A DNA stretch of 64,000 nt from Sphaerisporangium dianthi (lineage in GTDB: Bacteria > Actinomycetota > Actinomycetes > Streptosporangiales > Streptosporangiaceae), in NCBI RefSeq assembly GCF_042654065.1, contig NZ_JBHSFP010000023.1, forward strand, positions 1-64,000, read 5' to 3'. The translations under genes and the position numbers were made by a program. Positions 41,761 to 49,616 of the stretch are shown here, one piece after another. Numbering within the stretch: the first letter of the stretch is position 1; the number at the start of each line of letters is the position of its first letter. Below the pieces are notes generated by a model. The model was not told the DNA's origin. It searched no databases and saw only the letters and a list, made by a program, of their open reading frames with translations.

Positions 41761-41795
41761 GATCGGCGATCGGCGATCGGCGATCGGCGATCGGC
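41761..41795. repeat. Five tandem GATCGGC heptamers
   Basis: Five exact copies with a 7-bp period, preceded by about 120 bp of degenerate related repeats. It lies just beyond the 3' end of the NlpC/P60 gene. Confidence 0.9.
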
Positions 41796-41835
41796 CGAAT
41801 GTCCGGCCCTTGGCGGCTGGGGGTCTGCCGCGGGC

Positions 41836-42972
41836 TCACTCGCCTGGACGGATGGCTCCCCGGTAGCGCGCTCGGTAGTAGCTGGAGTGGGCGAAGTCGA
41901 CGGTTCGGACGATGTCACCGGACTTCGGGGCGTGGACCATCATGCCGTTCTTGAGGTAGATGCCGACGTGGGTGGGATCTCCCGTCCCGCCGCCGAAGAA
42001 GAGCAGGTCGCCCTCTTTGAGCCTGGAGAAGGGGATCTTGGCGCCTTTGGCGAACTGGCTGCCGGTGTAGTGCGGAAGGGAGACCCCTGCCCGGGACCAT
42101 GCGTAGAGCGCCAGCCCTGAGCAGTCGAACCCGCCACCTGTCGCCCCGGCCCGCGACCCTCCGCCCCAGACATACGGCGTGCCGATCTGCTGGACGGCCG
42201 CCCGCGCCGCGATGGCTCCGGCCGCCCGCCGTGACCGCAAACCCGACCGATCACTGACCACCTGCCCCCTCGAACGCGTGGCAGACCGGCCGCCGGCCTC
42301 CCGGCCCATCGAAGGCGAGGCCGATCGGTCGCCGACCACCTGCCTCTTCGACCGCGAGGCCGATCGGTCCCCGACCACCGGCCTGTTCGACGGCCGGGCC
42401 GGTCGGTTATTGACCTCCCGCCCCTTCGAACGCGGGGCCGATCGGTCGTTGAGCACCGGCCCCCTCGAACGTGAGGAGGAGCGGTCGCTGACGATGTGCC
42501 CCTGCGAACTCGGGCGGACGAGGATCTGGCCGTCCGGTGGATGGGAGTCGGGCCTGTCTGCTGCTTCGGTGGACGCGAGACGCCGCTCACGACGGCCGGT
42601 GGGCGCCGGCTGGTGAACGCGCGCCGGACCCTGGTCGTCGTGGTGTGGCCCGGCCTCGCCGGGCGCGAGATCGCGTGCCGGCCAGATCCACAGGCGGGCG
42701 CCCGGGGAGCCGTAGGGGTCGATCTGCCGGTGAGGCGGCCACGAGGACTCGGGCGCCGCCGGCGAGGCCGGACGAGAGTCATCGCGGATCGTGCCTGTGC
42801 AGGCCGTGACGCCGAACGCCGGAGCGACATGCCAGACGGGGTGACCGGGGATGGCCTGGAGCCAGCGGATGTGGGTGCATCGACTCGATGACGGGCGGGG
42901 AGCGACCTCGGCGCCGCCTGGAGAAAGGGCCGCCCCCGTGACGAGGACGGTGGTGACGAGCATCGAGAACAC
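41836..42972 (-). CDS. NlpC/P60 peptidoglycan hydrolase with repeat-rich middle region
   Basis: 378 residues. GTG 42972 has AAGGAGG 5 nt upstream; a hydrophobic N-terminus (MLVTTVLVTGAALS) suggests export. Residues ~160-250 are an Arg/Ser/Asp-rich repeat of ~16 residues (variants of VVGDRSASRSKRQ). The C-terminal C40 domain has the Cys in FDCSGLALYAW, then GDLLFFGG, His in HVGIYL and MMVHAPKSG. It should cut D-gamma-Glu-type peptide bonds in the wall. The basic repeat may bind wall polymers. Confidence 0.87.
   Translation of the reverse strand: MFSMLVTTVLVTGAALSPGGAEVAPRPSSSRCTHIRWLQAIPGHPVWHVAPAFGVTACTGTIRDDSRPASPAAPESSWPPHRQIDPYGSPGARLWIWPARDLAPGEAGPHHDDQGPARVHQPAPTGRRERRLASTEAADRPDSHPPDGQILVRPSSQGHIVSDRSSSRSRGPVLNDRSAPRSKGREVNNRPARPSNRPVVGDRSASRSKRQVVGDRSASPSMGREAGGRSATRSRGQVVSDRSGLRSRRAAGAIAARAAVQQIGTPYVWGGGSRAGATGGGFDCSGLALYAWSRAGVSLPHYTGSQFAKGAKIPFSRLKEGDLLFFGGGTGDPTHVGIYLKNGMMVHAPKSGDIVRTVDFAHSSYYRARYRGAIRPGE
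42230..42500. repeat. In-frame ~48-bp repeats inside the NlpC/P60 gene
   Basis: Related units built on 'cgatcggtc-ctgaccac-tgcc-cttcgaac' recur about six times. They encode the Arg/Ser-rich segment. Lengths are multiples of three, so the reading frame is kept. Confidence 0.7.
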
Positions 42973-43361
42973 GGTGCCCTCCTTGGGCTCGATGGCGAAT
43001 CGAGGCCCAGGATCATTTCTGAGGGCCGTCCACCGTTTGATCGAACGGCGTTCTGTGGACGGCTCTCGGCTGTGGACGACCGACGGCTAGCGGGGGCGTA
43101 GAGCCTGACCTGCGGCGAAGCGAGATGGGGGCAGCTCGCGGCTCCGGGCCTGTGGACAAGCGGCGCACCCGACTCGCGGATCTCATGCGACTGCGGCGCC
43201 CTCGCAAAACCTCGTCTCTCTTGTTGACGATGTTCGGCGCCTGCATTAGCGTCGTCTCCGTCCGAGGCGAAGTTCGGCGATGGCGGTCGATACGGGACTC
43301 CACCTCGGGCGTGGTAGTAATGAGAACCGCGGAGGAGGCCGTCCAGACAAGTTGGTGCACC
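42973..43361. other. Gap without supported gene
   Basis: Divergent gap between the NlpC/P60 gene and the HTH gene. It probably holds promoters for both; no clear boxes or RNA gene seen. Confidence 0.5.
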
Positions 43362-43739
43362 ATGACCGAGCACTACATCGGCGTTCTCGGCATCGGCGAG
43401 GCGCTGGGGGTGAGCCGGCACGCGGTGCACAAGTGGCGCTCCCGTTATCCCCGCGATTCCAGTCATCCGTTCCCCGAACCCGACGTCGAGGTCGACGGGG
43501 CTCCCGGGTGGCGGGCTGATCGGCTGGAGGAGATCATCCGGTGGCGCACCGGCCTCCCGGGCCGTGGCGTAGGCGGCGGTCGTCCTACCGCCGCACGTCA
43601 GGAGTATTTGAGGGAAGCGGCGGTGCGCGGTCTGGACCGGGACGAAGCGCTGCGCGCGCTCGCCACGTTCTCAGAAGAGTTCCCCGAGATGACCGAGCCG
43701 GAAGTCTGTGCCTGGCTCCTCGGGCACTGGCGCGGTTAG
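43362..43739 (+). CDS. Small DNA-binding-like protein with N-terminal HTH
   Basis: 125 residues. The N-terminus YIGVLGIGEALGVSRHAVHKWRSRYP is an HTH of the kind that recognises DNA, followed by PEPDVEVDGAPGWRADRLEEIIRWRTG, as in MerR/AlpA-like proteins. The C-terminal half is helical and acidic. ATG 43362 is preferred, but an ATG at 43320 is in frame and neither has a strong ribosome site. Target unknown. Confidence 0.72.
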   Translation: MTEHYIGVLGIGEALGVSRHAVHKWRSRYPRDSSHPFPEPDVEVDGAPGWRADRLEEIIRWRTGLPGRGVGGGRPTAARQEYLREAAVRGLDRDEALRALATFSEEFPEMTEPEVCAWLLGHWRG

Positions 43740-43781
43740 CGCCGCCCGGCAGCACGAACCCCACACGGAAGGCGATGACGC

Positions 43782-44966
43782 ATGCCCGAGATCGGCGGGA
43801 GTACCGCACCCGGATTCGAAGGAGTGCGGGAGGCGTTCGCGGCCAATCTGGCCGGCAACCGGGAAGTGGGCGCCGCGGTCGGCGTCTACCTGCACGGTCG
43901 CAAGGTCGTCGACCTGTGGGGTGGAACAGCCGATCCTGAGACCGGCCGCCCTTGGGAGCGCGACACCCTGCAGGTCGTGTTCTCCACCACCAAGGGCGTC
44001 ACCGCCGCCTGCGCGCACCTGCTGGCCCAGCGGGGCGAACTGGACCTGGACGCCCCCGTCGCCGAGTACTGGCCGGAGTTCGCGGCGAACGGAAAGGACC
44101 GCATCCCGGTCCGCTGGCTGCTCACCCACCAGGCCGGACTGCCCACGATCGACCGTCCCATCACCCCGGCGGAGGCGATCGCCTGGGACCCGATGGTGAC
44201 CGCCCTGGCCGCCCAGCGGCCCTATTGGGAACCGGGCAGCGAGCATGGCTACCACGGGCTCACCTACGGCTGGCTGGTCGGCGAGGTCGTCCGCCGGGTG
44301 ACCGGCCGCAGCCTCGGCGCGTTCCTCGCCGAGGAGATCGCCGCACCGCTCGGCCTGGACCTGTGGATAGGGCTGCCGGATACCGAGCAGCACCGGGTCA
44401 GCCGGATCGTCGCCGCCCCGGTGGACCTTGACGCGCTGGCCCGCATCGACCTGGACGCCCTTCCCGAACCCGCGCGCGAGGTCATGAAGGCCTATGCCGA
44501 CCCCACGTCGCTGACCAGGCGGTCGGTGACCGTCGTCACGCCGCCGCTTGACCACAACGATCCGGACGAGCGGTCCGCCGAGATGCCCTCGACCAACGGC
44601 ATCTGCACCGCCCGCTCCCTGGCGCGCTTCTACGCCGCGCTCATCGGCGAGGTCGACGGGCATCGCATCCTCTCAGCCGGCACCTTGGCCGCCGCGACCG
44701 CCGAACAGGCCAATGGCATCGACCGCATCCTGCGCGTACCCGTCCGGATCGGCACCGGCTTCGGCCTGCCGACACCCGGCTCGTTCTGGTACAGCCCGAC
44801 CGCCTTCGGGTTTCCCGGCTACGGCGGATCGCTCGGCTTCGCCGACCCGGCGACCGGCCTGGCGTTCGGCTACGTCATGAATCACATCCAGGAAGGGGTG
44901 CCGGATCCGAGAGCCGCCGCCCTCCTTGCCGCGGTCCACAGCGCCATGAAGGCCCAGGCACGGTAG
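43782..44966 (+). CDS. Serine hydrolase/esterase of the class C beta-lactamase fold
   Basis: 394 residues without a signal peptide. SxxK motif in FSTTKGV, the Tyr motif in GYHGLTYGWLVGEVV, LLTHQAGLP, and a C-terminal FPGYGGSLGFADP region. This is the EstB-type esterase family. It is cytosolic, unlike the AmiE-like gene. It starts 42 nt after the HTH gene. Substrate not predictable. Confidence 0.9.
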   Translation: MPEIGGSTAPGFEGVREAFAANLAGNREVGAAVGVYLHGRKVVDLWGGTADPETGRPWERDTLQVVFSTTKGVTAACAHLLAQRGELDLDAPVAEYWPEFAANGKDRIPVRWLLTHQAGLPTIDRPITPAEAIAWDPMVTALAAQRPYWEPGSEHGYHGLTYGWLVGEVVRRVTGRSLGAFLAEEIAAPLGLDLWIGLPDTEQHRVSRIVAAPVDLDALARIDLDALPEPAREVMKAYADPTSLTRRSVTVVTPPLDHNDPDERSAEMPSTNGICTARSLARFYAALIGEVDGHRILSAGTLAAATAEQANGIDRILRVPVRIGTGFGLPTPGSFWYSPTAFGFPGYGGSLGFADPATGLAFGYVMNHIQEGVPDPRAAALLAAVHSAMKAQAR

Positions 44967-45061
44967 GACACGATGGGGCATGGGCGAGGGAGTGTGCTCG
45001 GTAGCGGCGGAGTTCGGGGAAAACCTCGCAGAAAGCGCTTTTAAGAGTTAGCCTCGCGGCC

Positions 45062-45499
45062 GTGGACGAGGTTCTGGGACGCGTGCTGGTCGTGGACGAC
45101 GACGAGGTTATCCGGCAGCTCATCGCCGTGAATCTCAGCCTGGAGGGTTTCCAGGTGGAGACGGCGACGGACGGGCAAGACTGCCTTGACCGAGTGGCGT
45201 CGGTGCGACCTAACGTGATCACATTGGACGTGATGATGCCGCGCCTGGACGGCTGGATGACCGCCACGAAGCTCCGTGCCGACGAGAGCCTGAACCACAT
45301 CAAGATCATGATGATCACGGCCAGGGCCCAGGAAGAGGACAAGAAGCGCGGGCTCGGCATCGGGGTCGACGCCTATCTCACCAAGCCGTTCGATCCGGCC
45401 GAGCTGATTCAAATGGTGCGCGACCTCGTACTCGCTCCCGCCGACGGCACCGCCTCCACGCCGGGCAAGGGTCCGGGAAGCGCCGCAGTCGATCGCTGA
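45062..45499 (+). CDS. Single-domain response regulator
   Basis: 145 residues, one receiver domain: RVLVVDDDEVIRQL (acidic pocket), phospho-acceptor Asp in VITLDVMMPRLDGW, MMITARAQEED and the Lys in YLTKPFDP. There is no output domain, so it must act through protein contact. GTG start. An AAAGCGCTTT palindrome lies just upstream (45027-45041 region). No partner kinase is adjacent. Confidence 0.92.
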   Translation: MDEVLGRVLVVDDDEVIRQLIAVNLSLEGFQVETATDGQDCLDRVASVRPNVITLDVMMPRLDGWMTATKLRADESLNHIKIMMITARAQEEDKKRGLGIGVDAYLTKPFDPAELIQMVRDLVLAPADGTASTPGKGPGSAAVDR

Positions 45500-45602
45500 G
45501 CGACCGAGATCCGAACGCGCCCCCTGCCTTGGACACAAGCGACGGGCGGGTGAACAGTGGCCGCGTGTTGGCGGCAGATGGCGAGCGCCGGCGGGTGTGC
45601 GG

Positions 45603-48600
45603 CTAGGTCAGGAGGCCTTGCTGGTGCGCGTAGGCGGCGGCCTGGGTGCGGGACGAGACGCCCAGCTTGGCGAGGATGTTCGAGACGTGCACGCTCACGG
45701 TCTTGTTGGCGATGAAGAGCCGTTCGGCGATCTCGCGGTTGGACAGGCCCGTGGCGACCAGGGCGAGGACCTCCTGCTCGCGAACCGTCAGCGTGATCGC
45801 AGGGGTGTCATGGCCGCCCGGCGGCGAAGACGACATGGCCGGAGCCAGGCCGGACGACGAGAGCGCGTCGTCCGGGGCCGGGCCCTGCTTGGACTGGACG
45901 GCGAAGCGGGCTCTGCGGCCGAGGTCGGTGAGGGCGCGGTGAAGAGGCATGGCGCCGAGGGCCTCGGCCGTGTCGATGGCCTGCCGCCACTCGTCGAAGG
46001 CCTGGTCGCGGTCGCCTGAGGCGAGCAGGGCCTCGGCGAGGCGCCAACGCGACCGCGCGACCTCGTAGACCGAGCCGAAGTCGAAGGCGTCCACGGCCGC
46101 CCGCCACGCGGCGGGATCGGCGATGCCGCCGGCACGCCGGCGTTCGGCCTCCGTCCTGGCCAGCCATGCTCGCCCTTCGATGCCCATCACGCCCCGGGTG
46201 CCCGAGCCCGGCCCGAGGGTGGCCGCGGCATGGGCCCGTGCGAGCAGGTCGTCGGCTTTCGCCAGGCGATCGGCTTTCGCGAGGTCGTCGGCGTGCGAAT
46301 CGTCCTGGGCGAGCTCGGCGAGCGCCCACAGGCCGGTGGCGCAAATGCGGATCATGCCTGGGTCGAAGGGTTCGAGGATCGCGACCACCGCGTCGATGTG
46401 CCGCATGGCGGACCGCGGATCGCCGTTCCACAGCGCGTGCTCGGCGGCGAGCCCGCGCACGATGTAGGTGATGAGATAGTCGTCCCAGAAGGGTCTCAAC
46501 CAGACCAGGCGTTCATCGACGACCGCGTCGCCCCGCCCGACCTCGACGAACAGCGCGTACCCCGACAGCCGCGCCTCGGGAAGCCTGCCGACCCGCACCG
46601 CGAACCCGGCGGCCAGCTCGCCGGCCTGCTGCCAATCGCCGGTCGTGTAATGGATGAGCAGCCGCAGGAAGCGCAGGTCGGTGCCGTACACGCTCCATGA
46701 CAGGCCCGTCTCGCGCGCCAGGCCGACACCGCGGTCGGCGGTGGCGGCGGCGTCGGCGAGGTGACCGCGGTCGAACTGCACCCGTGCCAGGCTGAAGACG
46801 GCACGGAGGTCGATGGAGAGATCTCCGGAGCGGATGCCCGCGGCGACGGTCAGCAGGTCTTCGGCCCGGTGCCGGTCGCCGCCGATGTCGGCGACCACGG
46901 CGAGGGTGATCAACGCGCTGGACTCGGCGTCGCGCACACCCGACGCGCGCGCGGCGTCGAGCGCCCGGCCGGCGAAATGCTCGACCTCGCCGTGCTGGGG
47001 AGACCAGACCAGGGCTCGCGCGTAGGTGGCCAGCGCTCTGGCCATGACGGCGAGCGCGCCGACGTCGGCGGGGGCTCGCGTGAGTGCCGGATCGTCGTCG
47101 GAAGCCTGCGGGAGCGCCGGATCAGCGGGAGCCCGCGTGATGGCCGGATCGGCGGCGAGCGTCTGCGTGAGGGCAGGATAGTCGGCCGGAGCCCGCGTTA
47201 TAGCCGGATCGTCGGCGGGAGCCTGCGGGTGGGCGAGGGCGTCGGTGGCCAGGCGCACGGCCGTCTTTGCGGCCTCGATGGCCCCGGGGTCGTCCCCGGC
47301 GTCGATCAGGTAGTACGCGAGCCGCTCCCAGATCTCCGCCGTCGGACGCTCGGTCGTGAGAAGCTCGCGCATCTGGGCGACCGCCCGGTGGGTGTCCCCG
47401 CTCTCTTCGGCCGCCGCGGCGGACAGCAGTGCCAGCCGGACGCGGTCGATGCCCGCCACCCGCTCCGCGTCGGGGACGCGGTGCCACAGGGACAAGGCCC
47501 GGTCGTAGTGACTGTGGGCCTCGACGGGCGCGCCCAGACGGTCTGCCCGCCGACCGGCCTCCACGGACGCCGCCAGAGCGCCGGGCAGGTCGTGACCGGC
47601 GAGGTAGTGGTAGGCGAGTTCGGCGGGCGATTCGAGCAGGTGGGTGAAGCGGCCGTGCAGCCGCGCCCGTTCGCCGGGCAGCAGGTCGGTGTAGACGGCC
47701 TCCTGCAGCAAGGCGTGCCGGAACGCGTAGCCGTAGTCGCCGTCGGGCAGTAGCAGCCCGCGCGAGACGATCTCGCGCATGGCCTCCTCCAGCTCGATGT
47801 CCGCGAGGGCGGAGACCTTCTGGAGCAGGTCGTGGTCGACGCGCCGGCCGGCGACCGCGGCGGCGCGCAACACGCGCTGCGCGGGTTCCGACAGCCGTTC
47901 GACGCGGGCGAGCAGCAGGTTGGCCACGTTGTACGGCAGGCCTTCGGCGGCCAGCAGCTCTTCGGCGTAGAAGGGGTTGCCCTCGGCGCGGGCGATGATG
48001 TCGCGCATCGCCTTGGCATCGGCGCCGCCGAGGGTCACGAGGTGGTCGGACAGGTCGCCGGCGTCGAGCGGGCCCAGTCGCACGGCGGTCACCGTCGGGA
48101 GCCGCTGGAGCTCGGCGAGCAGGGGCCGGAGCGGGTGACGCCGGTGCAGGTCGTCGGTGCGGTAGGTGCCGACGAGGCACACCCTCTCGCCCTGCAGCAT
48201 GCGGCTGAGGAAGACCAGCAGGTCACGGGTGGACCGGTCGGCCCAGTGGAGGTCTTCGAGCACGAAGGCGATCGGCCTGGCCGCCGACGCCTCGGCGAGG
48301 AAGCCGAGCATCGAACCGAACAACTGCTGCTGGGTGAGCCCCGAACCCGCCTCTGGCGGAGAGTCGAACGAGGCGCCGGGGACCAGCCTGCGGAGCGTCG
48401 GGCGGGCCTCGATCGCCTGCGCCAGATCGGGCTCGGCGGCCGCGCCGCGAAGGGCGTCGGCGAGCGGCAGGTAAGGCAGGGCGTCACCCAGCTCGGCGCA
48501 CTGGCCGGCCAGCACGGCGAAGCCGCGGGCGCGTGCCAGGCCGACGAGCTCGGTCACCAGGCGCGTCTTGCCGATGCCGGCGTCGCCGCTGACGACCGCC

Positions 48601-48731
48601 ACCCCCGCCTGTCCCTCGGCGGCGGCGTCGAGCACTTCGATCAGGCTGCCGAGCTCACTCGATCGCCCGACCAGAGCGCTGCCCCTCTCCCGCCACACCA
48701 CGTTCGGGAGTATCGCATGCGCGTCGGACAT
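45603..48731 (-). CDS. LAL-type LuxR regulator with ATPase domain
   Basis: 1042 residues. An N-terminal AAA ATPase (LVGRSSELGSL; Walker A GDAGIGKTRLV; FVLEDLHWAD) is followed by TPR-like helical repeats and a C-terminal LuxR HTH (LTVREQEVLALVATGLSNREIAERLFI). Such proteins are ATP-responsive activators. An Ala/Pro/Asp-rich repeat insert (about residues 500-560, DNA 47055-47236) interrupts the helical part. It is divergent from the LysE exporter over a 94-bp gap with an imperfect dyad (48761-48803). Confidence 0.93.
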   Translation of the reverse strand: MSDAHAILPNVVWRERGSALVGRSSELGSLIEVLDAAAEGQAGVAVVSGDAGIGKTRLVTELVGLARARGFAVLAGQCAELGDALPYLPLADALRGAAAEPDLAQAIEARPTLRRLVPGASFDSPPEAGSGLTQQQLFGSMLGFLAEASAARPIAFVLEDLHWADRSTRDLLVFLSRMLQGERVCLVGTYRTDDLHRRHPLRPLLAELQRLPTVTAVRLGPLDAGDLSDHLVTLGGADAKAMRDIIARAEGNPFYAEELLAAEGLPYNVANLLLARVERLSEPAQRVLRAAAVAGRRVDHDLLQKVSALADIELEEAMREIVSRGLLLPDGDYGYAFRHALLQEAVYTDLLPGERARLHGRFTHLLESPAELAYHYLAGHDLPGALAASVEAGRRADRLGAPVEAHSHYDRALSLWHRVPDAERVAGIDRVRLALLSAAAAEESGDTHRAVAQMRELLTTERPTAEIWERLAYYLIDAGDDPGAIEAAKTAVRLATDALAHPQAPADDPAITRAPADYPALTQTLAADPAITRAPADPALPQASDDDPALTRAPADVGALAVMARALATYARALVWSPQHGEVEHFAGRALDAARASGVRDAESSALITLAVVADIGGDRHRAEDLLTVAAGIRSGDLSIDLRAVFSLARVQFDRGHLADAAATADRGVGLARETGLSWSVYGTDLRFLRLLIHYTTGDWQQAGELAAGFAVRVGRLPEARLSGYALFVEVGRGDAVVDERLVWLRPFWDDYLITYIVRGLAAEHALWNGDPRSAMRHIDAVVAILEPFDPGMIRICATGLWALAELAQDDSHADDLAKADRLAKADDLLARAHAAATLGPGSGTRGVMGIEGRAWLARTEAERRRAGGIADPAAWRAAVDAFDFGSVYEVARSRWRLAEALLASGDRDQAFDEWRQAIDTAEALGAMPLHRALTDLGRRARFAVQSKQGPAPDDALSSSGLAPAMSSSPPGGHDTPAITLTVREQEVLALVATGLSNREIAERLFIANKTVSVHVSNILAKLGVSSRTQAAAYAHQQGLLT

Positions 48732-48760
48732 GTCCAGCAGAGCTCAGGTCATGCGGGTTT

Positions 48761-48803
48761 GGACCGGTGAGAGGGGGGCGCTATGGCCCTCTTTCACCGG
48801 TCC
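48761..48803. promoter_or_regulatory. Imperfect dyad between LAL and LysE genes
   Basis: GGACCGGTGAGAGGG and CCCTCTTTCACCGGTCC form nearly matching arms around 11 nt, placed between divergent starts. A regulator site is plausible. Confidence 0.5.
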
Positions 48804-48825
48804 GGTGGGGCTTAGGGTCGCAGGC

Positions 48826-49455
48826 ATGGTTCCTCCCTCGACCTTGCTGGTCTTCTCGCTGGCCGCGATGGTGCTGGTGATCGTTCCCGGTCCGAACAAC
48901 CTGTACATCACCGCGCGCGGCATCGCCCAAGGTCGTGCGGCGGCCGTGGCGTCGGCCATGGGCGTGGAGACCGGGACGCTGGTGCACATCGCCGCGGCGG
49001 CGGCCGGGCTCTCGTACCTCATCGCGCGGTCCGCGGCGGCGTTCACGGCCGTCAAGTGGGCGGGCGCCCTGTATCTGGTCTACCTCGGCATCCGCACACT
49101 GGCCGGCCGGGACGGCGCCACGGCGCGCGCGGCGAGCGCCCAGCCGCTGCGCAAGGTGTTCCTCGAGGGCATGATCGTGAACGTGCTGAACCCGAAGGTC
49201 ATCCTGTTCTTCCTGGCCTTCCTCCCCCAGTTCGTCGATCCCGCGGCCGGGTCTCCCGCTCTGCAGATCGTGGTGCTCGGGCTGACCTTGCTGCTGTTCG
49301 GCATCACCGCCGACATGGTGTACGCCGTCGGCGCCGGCACGCTGAGCGGGTTGCTGCGCCGCAGGCACCGGGCCTTGAGGTACGTCAGCGGCCTGGTCTA
49401 CCTCGGTCTCGGCGTCGCGACCGCGCTCGCGGGAAGCGGCGGCCGTCCACGCTGA
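48826..49455 (+). CDS. LysE/RhtB-family amino acid exporter
   Basis: 209 residues, about six membrane spans. The family motif VPGPNNLYITARGIAQGRAA lies near residue 20, followed by GVETGTLVHIAAAAAGLS and VLNPKVILFFLAFLPQFV. It exports amino acids or homoserine-like compounds. ATG 48826. Confidence 0.93.
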   Translation: MVPPSTLLVFSLAAMVLVIVPGPNNLYITARGIAQGRAAAVASAMGVETGTLVHIAAAAAGLSYLIARSAAAFTAVKWAGALYLVYLGIRTLAGRDGATARAASAQPLRKVFLEGMIVNVLNPKVILFFLAFLPQFVDPAAGSPALQIVVLGLTLLLFGITADMVYAVGAGTLSGLLRRRHRALRYVSGLVYLGLGVATALAGSGGRPR

Positions 49456-49471
49456 CCGGCCGGGTGAGCGG

Positions 49472-49616
49472 GCGGACCGCACGTGCGACCGCTGGAGTCG
49501 GCGGACCGCACGTGCGACCGTTGGAGTCGGCGGACCGCACGTGCGACCGTTGGAGTCGGCGGACCGCACGTGCGACCGTTGGAGTCAGCGGACCGCACGT
49601 GCGACTGTTGGAGTCA
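49472..49616. repeat. 29-bp tandem repeat, five copies, ending in the GH81 stop codon
   Basis: Units start at 49472, 49501, 49530, 49559 and 49588 with a strict 29-bp period and very few changes. Each contains the palindrome CGCACGTGCG. The array fills the gap between the convergent LysE and GH81 genes and runs into the GH81 stop codon. No spacers, so it is not CRISPR. Confidence 0.92.

Larger units (their letters stand above)
41221..41835. other. Gene-poor, repeat-containing gap
   Basis: It holds a 21-bp direct repeat (41376-41417), a run of decayed cgacc-/cgatc-type repeats (41637-41760) and five exact GATCGGC copies. A 64-codon open frame at 41433-41627 is possible but has no clear ribosome site or known family. 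Confidence 0.6.

Noticed and set aside
49472..49616. CRISPR array
   Set aside because: The 29-bp units are directly adjacent with no spacers, and no cas genes are present.
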